This document shows positions 1-5,724 of a DNA stretch of 7,524 bases, one piece after another. The notes below the pieces were generated by a model. That model made no database searches. It was not told where the DNA came from and saw nothing but the letters and a program-made list of their open reading frames with translations. How positions within the stretch are numbered: the stretch's first letter is position 1; the number at the start of each line of letters is the position of its first letter. Source of the stretch: CAYLJO01 sp964383905. GTDB lineage: Bacteria > Acidobacteriota > Blastocatellia > Pyrinomonadales > Pyrinomonadaceae. Where the stretch lies: NCBI GenBank assembly GCA_964383905.1, contig CAYLJO010000276.1, forward strand, positions 1 to 7,524, given 5' to 3'. Made by a program: the position numbers and the translations under genes.

Positions 1-534
1 GTCGCCAGGGCATCCGGTGTTCGGTCCTGAGTCCACAACAGCATCAGCGCGAGATGCACGCCATACAGGCTGCGAACCAGCGCCGCCGCCGTCATCTTCG
101 GCCGGTCGGCTGCCCCGAGGACGGCGGCGGAAAAGAACCCCCATCACGCGGCTCCGGATCAGTTCCGTCTGCTCGCTCAGCGCCCCCAGTTCGTAGCGAG
201 GATCAAGCAGCGTGGCGAGCAGCGCGGCGAGGGCGTCTCGATACGGGGCGACGAGCGCGAGCTTGGCGAGCATGACGGCACGGAAGCGCTCGGCCAGGTG
301 ACCTTCCGGCAGCTCCTGTACGCGCGCCTCAAGATCCGCCGCCAGCCTGGCGTAGAGAGCGAGAATAATGTCCTCATCGCGGCGGAAGTAGACTTCGGCC
401 CTGCTGAGCTGGCACCCGGCCGCCGCCGCCGCATCCCTCAGAAGCTCACCCGACATGCCTCGTTCGGCCAGCAGTGAGACGGCGGCCTCGAGTAGACGCT
501 GGCGCGTGCGCCGATCAGTTGCATCGAGTGTCAT
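1..534 (-). CDS. TetR-family transcriptional regulator, partial at left edge, apparent frameshift
   Basis: Read on the minus strand from ATG at 534; an in-frame TGA four codons upstream (544-546) supports this start. The N-terminus is a TetR-type helix-turn-helix: helix 1 RQRLLEAAVSLLAERG (about residues 11-26), then LLRDAAAAAG and the YFRRDEDIILALYARL recognition/linker stretch (about 49-64). A helical ligand-binding domain follows. At residue 132 (G5 run, plus-strand C5 at 138-142) the frame changes. The original frame stays open to the edge but becomes Arg/Gly/Pro-rich, while the +1 frame gives a convincing TetR C-terminus (FFSAAVLGAADRPK, then LVRSLYGVHLALMLLWTQDR). One G fewer would restore a single ORF. 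It is therefore either a sequencing or assembly error, or a broken gene. TetR proteins are dimeric DNA-binding repressors that respond to small ligands; ligand and target are unknown here. The C-terminus lies outside the window. Confidence 0.8.
   Translation of the reverse strand, partial: MTLDATDRRTRQRLLEAAVSLLAERGMSGELLRDAAAAAGCQLSRAEVYFRRDEDIILALYARLAADLEARVQELPEGHLAERFRAVMLAKLALVAPYRDALAALLATLLDPRYELGALSEQTELIRSRVMGVLFRRRPRGSRPAEDDGGGAGSQPVWRASRADAVVDSGPNTGCPGD
138..142 (-). other. Apparent +1 frameshift in TetR gene at a G5 homopolymer
   Basis: The minus-strand run of five G follows codon 131 (ATG). Upstream of it frame A encodes the TetR HTH and core; downstream, the frame shifted by one base encodes the hydrophobic, helical TetR C-terminus. 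Deleting one G gives the joined sequence RVMGFFSAAVLG. The position is inferred from the change in protein character; the exact base could lie a few nucleotides to either side. Confidence 0.7.
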
Positions 535-570
535 ATCGCTAAATCAGGCCACACGGCATTGGCATAAAGG

Positions 571-595
571 TCTTGCGCCCCGGCGGGGCGCAAGA
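571..595. repeat. Perfect GC-rich hairpin (REP-like or terminator) between TetR gene and 749-1261 gene
   Basis: An 11-bp perfect inverted repeat: TCTTGCGCCCC (571-581), loop GGC (582-584), GGGGCGCAAGA (585-595). Read on the minus strand, the direction of both flanking genes, it is followed by ACCTTTATG, a weak T-rich stretch, so it could terminate the transcript of the 749-1261 gene before the TetR gene. Its centre (CCCGGCGGG) resembles the centres of the hairpins at 1309-1330 and 7230-7254, so a dispersed REP-like palindrome is the alternative. The rest of 535-748 is GC-rich spacer in which I see no gene. Confidence 0.55.
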
Positions 596-748
596 ACCCA
601 GCCCCTGGGTCGGCGGGCGTGCGTCGAACATGACCCCGGGTCGGGGCCGAGTCTTCAATCCTTATAGGGTGCGATTTATCGCGATTTGCGTAAGGCTGGC
701 GACCTTTGCGCCTGAGAGCGTGAGATGCCTTTTCGCACGAGACTTTCT

Positions 749-1261
749 TTACTTAAACTTCACGCCGGTTACTTCCATTTTAATGTCGGCGCGGTTGTCG
801 GTTTTGCGAAACCCTTCCAGCATCACGGACACGGGAAGCGTCTTGTTTGGCTCAAGCTCCGCCTGCCTGGTCGGCACAACGATGACCGTCCGTTCTTTGA
901 TCGGATTCCCTTGTGAGTCAACCACCGCCGCACGCATCTCCAGCCCGTTGATGGTCCGCCCAGTAAAGTTGCGCACGGTCGTCTGCAGCGTCATCACAAT
1001 ATCGCCAAGCGCCCGCCCGGCCTCAACCGCTTCCGGCTTGTCGAGGACGATCAGACTCTTATACTTCTCAAATTCTGGCGAGCCGGGACGCAACGCCCCT
1101 TCAAGTCGCGGCTGGTTGTCCCCGCCGCCCCCCGCCGGCACCGGCCGCTTCATCAACCAGATCAGACCGGCGATCAGGATTAATGAAACAATGCCGACGA
1201 CGATGAAGATGATGCGGCGGGAATTGTCAGTCGATGTGATATTTCGTTCTGTAGTCGACAC
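749..1261 (-). CDS. Membrane-anchored hypothetical protein with FxLYD-like beta-sandwich domain
   Basis: This is a 170-residue protein starting at GTG 1261, with a good Shine-Dalgarno AAGGGGG seven bases upstream. Residues 1-16 are polar and end in RR. Residues 17-37 form one strong hydrophobic segment (IIFIVVGIVSLILIAGLIWLM), a membrane anchor without a visible signal-peptidase site. A short Pro/Gly linker (39-47) follows. The C-terminal half (about 86-170) alternates hydrophobic and polar residues: TLQTTVRNFTGRTINGLEM, then AAVVDSQGNPI, a turn at LEPNK, and a last strand IKMEVTGVKFK. This is the look of the FxLYD/DUF-type immunoglobulin-like domains found on membrane-tethered proteins. I do not recognise a specific function. 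It lies downstream of the histidine kinase on the same strand but is separated by 140 bp with its own candidate promoter, so it may not belong to that operon. The fold call is by pattern only. Confidence 0.72.
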   Translation of the reverse strand: MSTTERNITSTDNSRRIIFIVVGIVSLILIAGLIWLMKRPVPAGGGGDNQPRLEGALRPGSPEFEKYKSLIVLDKPEAVEAGRALGDIVMTLQTTVRNFTGRTINGLEMRAAVVDSQGNPIKERTVIVVPTRQAELEPNKTLPVSVMLEGFRKTDNRADIKMEVTGVKFK

Positions 1262-1268
1262 GGCGCGT

Positions 1269-1275
1269 CCCCCTT
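1269..1275 (-). promoter_or_regulatory. Ribosome binding site deciding the GTG start at 1261
   Basis: The minus strand reads AAGGGGG, then ACGCGCC, then GTG. A purine-rich Shine-Dalgarno with a 7-base spacer supports the GTG start; no ATG lies close by in frame. Confidence 0.6.
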
Positions 1276-1308
1276 GTTAAGCGAAAACGGGATTGGCAAA
1301 ACTCTCAC

Positions 1309-1330
1309 GGGGATGCCGGGTGGCATCCCC
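1309..1330. repeat. Perfect 9-bp hairpin in the leader of the 749-1261 gene
   Basis: GGGGATGCC (1309-1317), loop GGGT (1318-1321), GGCATCCCC (1322-1330). On the minus strand it lies about 70 bases past the histidine kinase stop and is followed by GTGAGAGTTTTG, so it could be a delayed-U intrinsic terminator for the kinase operon. It also lies where transcription from the candidate promoter at 1334-1362 would begin, so it may instead be a 5'-end RNA hairpin of the next gene, or a REP-like palindrome. Confidence 0.5.
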
Positions 1331-1333
1331 CCT

Positions 1334-1362
1334 ATCATACCCATTAGACGCCCGCGGGACAA
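1334..1362 (-). promoter_or_regulatory. Candidate sigma-70-type promoter for the 749-1261 gene
   Basis: On the minus strand TTGTCC (1362-1357) and TATGAT (1339-1334) are separated by exactly 17 bases. The -10 matches TATAAT at five of six positions and the -35 matches TTGACA at four of six. Predicted start of transcription is near 1327, inside the hairpin 1309-1330, giving a leader of about 65 bases. Confidence 0.42.
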
Positions 1363-1401
1363 AGGATGTTCCGTCATTGTCGGCACTTCAACCAGTTTTC
1401 A

Positions 1402-3771
1402 CTAGCGTGCCTGCGCGCGCAAATCGGCCGGCTCTGCGAGCAATTTCGCGCTTTTTCTGAGGAGTGACCCGGTCCCGGTGCGCTGTCTGACGTGGCGCGG
1501 CCAAATGATGCGAAAGCGGCTGCCTTCTTCCGGCTTACTCTCAACGCTGATCTCGCCTTCCAGCAGCTCAACGATTTTGCGTGTGATTGCCAACCCCAGT
1601 CCGGTCCCGCCGTAGGCGCGCGCGAGGCGGTCATCGACCTGCCGGAACTCGTCAAAAATATAACCGAGCGCATCCCGCGAGATGCCGATCCCCGTATCAC
1701 TCACCTCCAGGTACCAACGCTCAACGTCGAGCGGCGCGGCCGTCACCGTGACGCTCCCGCTGGAAGTAAACTTGAGCGCGTTGCCGATCAGGTTCGCGAG
1801 CACCTGGCGAAGCTTATACTGATCCGTCATGACACGGCCGAGACCGGGCGCCACTTCCGTCCGCAGCTCGATACGCTTGTCTTTGATCTCGGCGGCGTAG
1901 TCCTCGGCGACGGACTTGACTACGGCGCCCACTTCAACAGTTTCAAGGTGCAGCGCGGAGCGACCCGCTTCGAGTCGCGAGTAATCGAGCAGATCATTGA
2001 CGAGCTCGAGCAGAGATCGCGCGTTACGTTCCATCCGCGTCACGGCCTCCTCCTGCAGAGGCGCGAGCGGTAACTGGTGGTCGCGCTCAAGCAACTGGCA
2101 GAGCCCGATGATGACGTTTAAGGGAGTGCGCAATTCATGACTGACGTTGGAAACGAAAGCTGACTTGAGGCGGTCATGCTCGCGCAGGCGGTCGTACGCG
2201 GCGACGAGTTCGTCATGCTGCCTGACCTCTTCCGTGATGTCGCGAAAGACGGCCACGGCCCCCTCCTGTTTCCCATCTTCACGTGTCAGCGGGGTCGCGC
2301 TGATTGCGACCACCCGCCTTTGCCCGTCCGCCTGAACAATCTGCAGTTGCTCGCCGGAGATCTGCTCACGCCTTTCGAGGGCCCGCCATAAGGGCGTCTC
2401 TTCGACCGCCAGCTCCTGCCCTTCAAAGTCCCGCAGCGCGATGTCGGCGATCAAAGCCTCCGCGCCGTCGCGAAAGTCGCTCAATTTGCGGCCAATTATT
2501 TTCGCCGCCGCCGGGTTGATCTTGTAGCGCCCGTGCCGGTCGATGATGATCACGCCTTCGTTCATCTGCTTGATGACGCTCTCGAGCTCGGCGGCGCGCG
2601 TCCTTTCGGAGGCGAAAGCGTTAGTCGCGAGCCTTTCCGCGCGCACGCGCTTGGAGACCTCCGATAAGACAAAGATCAGATCCCCACGCATACCACTGCG
2701 CTCGGTCGTCGGCCAGATGGTTACATCCCAGTAGTTGATGTTATCCGCCTCCTCCGCGCCCTCTCGGCCCCGCACCACGAGATTGAGCGGAAGGCCGTAG
2801 CTCACAAAAGGTTTGCGCGTCCGGCGCACGTCTTCAACCACATCGCTCAGGGTCGCCAGCCCCGGTGCCGCTTCATATAACCCGCGCCCGGCCAGCACGC
2901 CCGTGTCGCGGCCGGCGAAACGCGCGAACGTCGGGTTAACTTTGCGCACGATCAGGCTCGCATCCAGCACCGCAACCCCCAGCGGCAAGCCGTCCAGTAC
3001 CTCTTCAATGAACGCGCCCTGCGCCTGTAGCTCCTTAAACTTGGCCTGCAGCTGGGACGCCATCACATTGAAGTTCTGGGCAAGCGTGCCGACCTCATCC
3101 TCCGTTTCGACGCGCACACGCTCATCCAATCTCCCTTCGCCGAGAGTCGAGGCCGAGGCGGCAAGCACCCGCAGGGGCTTGGTGAAGCGCCCGACGGCCC
3201 AGATGCCGAGCAGTATCGAGGCCAACAACGCGACGGCCCAGGTTGCCGTGAGGGCGAAAATAGGGCCCTCGGCCGATCCGGCTTCCGCCATTGGCACGCC
3301 GACGGCGACACTCCAGCCGAACGGCTCGATACGCTTCACACCCGTCATACGAAACGCGCCGTCATTCCATCGCCACCGGCCGACATTTAATGGCTCATTG
3401 AATGGACTCGGAAGCGGTCCGGCCTCCGGTTGAATGACACGACCTTGTCCGTCGTAAATGACAACGACCGTCTTCGTATCCGGCAAAGTGCTTTGGAGCC
3501 GTTGATAGAGATCGAGCGCCTCCGCCTGCGAGAGTCCGCCTTGCTGCGCAACTTGAGTAGGGTGGCTTTCGAGCCAGGACGAAACTGTGGCGGCCGCGGC
3601 CGCGGTCTCAATGCGGGTGATGGCCGCCGCCCGGTCATCCAGGCTATGACGATAATTATTTAACTGGTAAATGCTGATGACCAGCAGGGGCAGAGAGAGC
3701 ACGGCCAGCATGACCAGCAATTTGGCGCGTACGCTGCGTAACAGAGCTGTTATTTGACCCTGCCTGATCAT
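1402..3771 (-). CDS. Membrane sensor histidine kinase (Cache-like sensor, HAMP, two PAS, HisKA, HATPase)
   Basis: This is a 789-residue sensor kinase: it autophosphorylates on histidine and passes the phosphate to a receiver aspartate. In order: membrane helix 1 (about 17-36); extracytoplasmic sensor region (about 37-172) with Cache-like features (VVVIYDGQGRV, FGWSVAVGVP); membrane helix 2 (about 173-193); HAMP (about 195-248); PAS 1 (about 253-375); PAS 2 (about 392-515); HisKA with H-box SNVSHELRTPLN, phospho-acceptor His545; HATPase with N-box LRQVLANLIGNALKF (Asn664), G1 DTGIGI (Asp692), F-box FDEFRQVD (706-713) and G2 GGTGLGLAITRKIV (721-734). All catalytic motifs are intact. There is no attached receiver domain, only a basic tail of about 30 residues (RHVRQRTGTGSLLRKSAKLL). 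ATG 3771 overlaps the stop of the upstream gene as ATGA and has no clear Shine-Dalgarno, so translation is probably coupled. Likely partner: the single-domain receiver encoded two genes upstream. The signal sensed is unknown. Confidence 0.95.
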   Translation of the reverse strand: MIRQGQITALLRSVRAKLLVMLAVLSLPLLVISIYQLNNYRHSLDDRAAAITRIETAAAAATVSSWLESHPTQVAQQGGLSQAEALDLYQRLQSTLPDTKTVVVIYDGQGRVIQPEAGPLPSPFNEPLNVGRWRWNDGAFRMTGVKRIEPFGWSVAVGVPMAEAGSAEGPIFALTATWAVALLASILLGIWAVGRFTKPLRVLAASASTLGEGRLDERVRVETEDEVGTLAQNFNVMASQLQAKFKELQAQGAFIEEVLDGLPLGVAVLDASLIVRKVNPTFARFAGRDTGVLAGRGLYEAAPGLATLSDVVEDVRRTRKPFVSYGLPLNLVVRGREGAEEADNINYWDVTIWPTTERSGMRGDLIFVLSEVSKRVRAERLATNAFASERTRAAELESVIKQMNEGVIIIDRHGRYKINPAAAKIIGRKLSDFRDGAEALIADIALRDFEGQELAVEETPLWRALERREQISGEQLQIVQADGQRRVVAISATPLTREDGKQEGAVAVFRDITEEVRQHDELVAAYDRLREHDRLKSAFVSNVSHELRTPLNVIIGLCQLLERDHQLPLAPLQEEAVTRMERNARSLLELVNDLLDYSRLEAGRSALHLETVEVGAVVKSVAEDYAAEIKDKRIELRTEVAPGLGRVMTDQYKLRQVLANLIGNALKFTSSGSVTVTAAPLDVERWYLEVSDTGIGISRDALGYIFDEFRQVDDRLARAYGGTGLGLAITRKIVELLEGEISVESKPEEGSRFRIIWPRHVRQRTGTGSLLRKSAKLLAEPADLRAQAR

Positions 3772-4286
3772 GACGCATCTGATTGCGGGAAGTCCGTCTT
3801 ACGGCGGCGCGGCGGCGGCCAAACGGAGGCGCGCGTTTCGACAGGTGGTCGCAGACTGGCAGCATAAATGACTACCGTTTGCGTGATCATCTCATCCACA
3901 AAGCGATCCGTCCGCCTTAAGGCATCCCGCAGCTCCCACAAATCTCCCCGGACGGCGCGGACTGCCTCGCGCCATAAAAAATCATTAAAGACTTCACGAA
4001 AAATCATCAATTCGCATGCCACTTCGTCGATGAGCGCGCCCTGATAAAAACGGACCTGCGCAAAGGAGCGCAACCGCCGGGTCGCTTCCCCGATGCCACC
4101 GTTGGTGGCCGCGCCATCCAGCGCCTGAGCAAGTTCGCCCAACAGTTCCGGTAAATGATCGACAAGCTGCCCGTAAGATAACAATGCAGGCAACTTCGTG
4201 TTGCGGTCTCTGTAAATTTCATCCACGTAGGCGCGGATAATTAAGTCTTCGTGCTGACGGATCAGGGCGGTGAAATCTTCAGGCAT
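3768..4286 (-). CDS. RsbRD N-terminal-domain-like (globin-type helical) sensor protein
   Basis: This 172-residue, nearly all-helical protein resembles the RsbT co-antagonist RsbRD N-terminal domain family (RsbRD_N). Seen features are LPALLSYGQLVDHLPELL (about 32-49), matching that family's conserved 'L..L.DHLPELL' stretch, and RFYQGALIDEVACELMIFRE (79-98), matching its 'R..QG...DEV..E...LRE' helix. The family is thought to be a sensory globin-like fold, also found fused to kinases and STAS proteins. Here it stands alone: no STAS or kinase domain is attached, and the tail (about 147-172) is a Pro/Arg-rich, probably disordered stretch. The gene starts 22 bases after the receiver gene, and its TGA overlaps the kinase ATG, so all three are probably made together. 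I infer that it feeds a signal to the kinase; a role with an RsbT-like stressosome is the alternative, but no such partner is in the window. No clear Shine-Dalgarno precedes ATG 4286. Confidence 0.78.
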   Translation of the reverse strand: MPEDFTALIRQHEDLIIRAYVDEIYRDRNTKLPALLSYGQLVDHLPELLGELAQALDGAATNGGIGEATRRLRSFAQVRFYQGALIDEVACELMIFREVFNDFLWREAVRAVRGDLWELRDALRRTDRFVDEMITQTVVIYAASLRPPVETRASVWPPPRRRKTDFPQSDAS

Positions 4287-4308
4287 GGGAGAAGCGGCTC
4301 TGAGTGGA

Positions 4309-4701
4309 TCAATGTTTTGGGATTAAGCGTCTTAAAAGGTCTTCAAGTTGATCAAAGTCAATCGGTTTAGTGACATAATCATTGCAGCCTGCCGCGAGCG
4401 CGTCGGCGTGAAAATCGGCCGTGTCGTGGGCTGAAACCGCCACAATCGGCACGTTGCGCAACTCCTCATACTGGCGGATGCGGCGCGTTGCGGCCAGCCC
4501 GTCGAGTAAGGGGAGGCTGAGATCCATTAAAATCAGGCTCGGCCGCTCGCTTCTGGCCAGTTCAACCGCCTCTTCACCGTTAATGGCCTCCAGCACATGG
4601 TAACCGCTCATTTCCAGTAACCGCCTCATCATAAAGCGGTTATCCTCAAAGTCCTCGACCACCATGACGGTTCTATTCCTACTTTGGTCTCGACCCTTCA
4701 T
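4309..4701 (-). CDS. Single-domain response regulator (CheY/Spo0F-like receiver)
   Basis: A 130-residue receiver with no output domain. Visible conserved positions: acidic pair Glu16-Asp17 (VMVVEDFED), phospho-acceptor Asp60 (LILMDLSLP), switch Ser90 (IVAVSAH) and Lys112 (VTKPID). The length matches a bare receiver. I chose ATG 4701 because the receiver fold begins about ten residues later and GAGG motifs precede it (GAGGATATGAGGTA). A GTG at 4764 in the same frame would add 21 non-conserved residues and place the candidate promoter inside the gene. It is first in the operon with the RsbRD_N-like protein and the histidine kinase. It probably accepts phosphate from that kinase and, lacking an effector domain, must act by protein contact or by passing phosphate on, as Spo0F or DivK do. 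Confidence 0.92.
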   Translation of the reverse strand: MKGRDQSRNRTVMVVEDFEDNRFMMRRLLEMSGYHVLEAINGEEAVELARSERPSLILMDLSLPLLDGLAATRRIRQYEELRNVPIVAVSAHDTADFHADALAAGCNDYVTKPIDFDQLEDLLRRLIPKH

Positions 4702-4916
4702 TACCTCATATCCTCGATATAAGCCACTTCCTGGATTTATACACCAGATTTTAACATGCGTCACTTACCTCGCTGTTTTTCACTGCATGACTAGCATACG
4801 TTCAAATTTTTTGATAAGATAGCGCATCGAAACATGACACTAACATCCGACCCGTTTGGGTTTAATCCGTACATGCAATCCGGCTATTTTGCCCTTTTGC
4901 ATCGAGAAAGAGCTGC
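4702..4916. promoter_or_regulatory. Divergent control region between the two signalling operons
   Basis: These 215 bases hold no gene and are more AT-rich than their surroundings, as expected for back-to-back promoters. The leftward candidate is listed separately. On the rightward side I see T-rich blocks and -10-like TAAGAT (4815-4820) and TATTTT (4885-4890), but no convincing -35. An inverted repeat, ATGCAA (4873-4878) and TTGCAT (4897-4902), flanks the second. GCATCGA occurs twice (4824-4830 and 4899-4905). Which of these are functional is unknown. Confidence 0.5.
4748..4756 (-). promoter_or_regulatory. Candidate extended -10 promoter of the receiver/sensor/kinase operon
   Basis: The minus strand reads TG-T-TAAAAT, an extended -10 (TGn plus a five-of-six match to TATAAT). 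It lies 46 bases before ATG 4701. No good -35 is visible at 16-18 bases, which is tolerable for an extended -10. Confidence 0.35.
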
Positions 4917-5612
4917 GTGGGTGCCGGTAGTCGCGGGCTTATGAAGTCGTTAATTTCGGAGGTACAAGACGCCAGCATGCTCGAAGATATCGGGCGCGCT
5001 TCCGTGCAAATCGTTCACGACCTGAAAAACCAGCTCAATGGTCTCAAACTCTATGCCACGTTCCTACGCAAGCGCATGGAGAAGAGCGAACGGCCGGCCG
5101 ACGAACAGGAAACAATCGCTAAGTTGATTGCGGGGTTAGAGCGCGCGGCCTCCGACATGACCGTGCTCGTACACTATAGCCGCCCGGTTGAGCTACGCCT
5201 TCAGCCGGGCGTCGTTCTCGGCAAACTACTCGCAAGCGTTGCCGGCGACAAAGACCTCGGCGGTACCGTCACACTCGATTTAGAGCACGATTCGCTCACC
5301 GGAGAGTTCGACGTAGCGGCCACAACTGAGGCCCTTAAGGCTATCACGGCCGGGGCACTCGGCATGCGACGCGCTGTCGATAATTCCGGCGCGTTGCTGG
5401 TTCGTTTGCGGCGAGATGAAACGGGCCCGGCGCCCGCGGCGGTGATCGAGTGGCACGGCGTGCCTTTGAGCAGTGGCAGCGATCCGTTTCGATCTTTCGC
5501 CGGGAGCGATGCGCTGCGCATGTCGGTGGCCGCCAAAATAATTGAAGCCCATGGCGGGGAGGCCGCGCACGAAGCGGAAATGTTGCGTGTCCGACTACCA
5601 CTCGGGCAGTAA
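4917..5612 (+). CDS. Histidine-kinase-like DHp phosphotransferase with degenerate ATPase domain (ChpT/Spo0B-like)
   Basis: This is a 231-residue soluble protein with no membrane helix and no sensor domain. Residues about 22-105 form a kinase dimerization/phospho-acceptor hairpin: QIVHDLKNQLNGLKLYATFL with phospho-acceptor candidate His34, then helix 2 ending in LVHYSRPVELRLQPG (84-98), close to NtrB-type kinases. The C-terminal part (about 128-231) has the shape of a HATPase domain but not its chemistry. The Mg-binding Asn of the N-box is replaced by Gly146 (ALKAITAGALGM), the G1 Asp by Trp179 (IEWHGVPL), and the G2 glycines are lost (SDALRMSVAAKIIEAHGG). It should therefore not bind ATP or autophosphorylate, but could pass phosphate through His34, as ChpT and Spo0B do. 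GTG 4917 is preferred because GAGAAAGAG precedes it; ATG 4941 is the alternative. It lies 112 bases upstream of the NtrC-type regulator, its likely partner. Annotation pipelines would call it a histidine kinase. Confidence 0.83.
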   Translation: MGAGSRGLMKSLISEVQDASMLEDIGRASVQIVHDLKNQLNGLKLYATFLRKRMEKSERPADEQETIAKLIAGLERAASDMTVLVHYSRPVELRLQPGVVLGKLLASVAGDKDLGGTVTLDLEHDSLTGEFDVAATTEALKAITAGALGMRRAVDNSGALLVRLRRDETGPAPAAVIEWHGVPLSSGSDPFRSFAGSDALRMSVAAKIIEAHGGEAAHEAEMLRVRLPLGQ

Positions 5613-5619
5613 AGACCGG

Positions 5620-5650
5620 TTGACGTTCGTGATGAAGGACTGAATCTAAT
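5620..5650 (+). promoter_or_regulatory. Weak candidate promoter before the NtrC-type gene
   Basis: TTGACG (5620-5625, five of six to the -35) and TCTAAT (5645-5650, four to five of six to the -10) are 19 bases apart, longer than ideal. It might give the regulator its own transcription in addition to readthrough from the upstream gene. The 112-base gap is larger than usual within an operon. Confidence 0.25.
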
Positions 5651-5711
5651 TTTCGATCCGGCCGCCAGATTCCCGGTGCGTATCACGCTGGCAGCCGGTA
5701 TGGCTTTCCCC

Positions 5712-5718
5712 AAGGAGA
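5712..5718 (+). promoter_or_regulatory. Ribosome binding site deciding the GTG start at 5725
   Basis: AAGGAGA lies 6 bases before GTG 5725, a near-consensus Shine-Dalgarno. It supports GTG as the start; the receiver domain begins a few residues later, as in other NtrC-type proteins. Confidence 0.75.
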
Positions 5719-5724
5719 GAATAG

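Noticed and set aside
573..1280. Open plus-strand frame of 235 codons
   Set aside because: It is antisense to the membrane protein gene at 749-1261, which has a clean membrane anchor, a good Shine-Dalgarno and domain-like strand pattern. The plus-strand product is Ser/Arg/Pro-rich and shows no motif.
1492..3433. Long plus-strand frames (1492-2073 and 2813-3433) across the histidine kinase
   Set aside because: They run antisense to HisKA, HATPase, PAS and HAMP coding sequence with exact catalytic motifs. They are products of high-GC third positions.
4702..4764. Longer receiver protein starting at GTG 4764
   Set aside because: The extra 21 residues are not part of the receiver fold and include Trp/Cys/Tyr-rich sequence from an AT-rich promoter-like stretch; ATG 4701 has GAGG motifs upstream.
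5181..5211. CGCCCGG / CCGGGCG inverted repeat
   Set aside because: It lies inside the DHp coding sequence and is easily explained by codon use in high-GC DNA; no terminator-like tail.
5689..5704. Sigma-54 promoter-like TGGCAGCCGGTATGGC before the NtrC-type gene
   Set aside because: The invariant GG and GC are one base too far apart, the -12 half reads ATGG instead of TTGC, and a start there would fall on the ribosome binding site.
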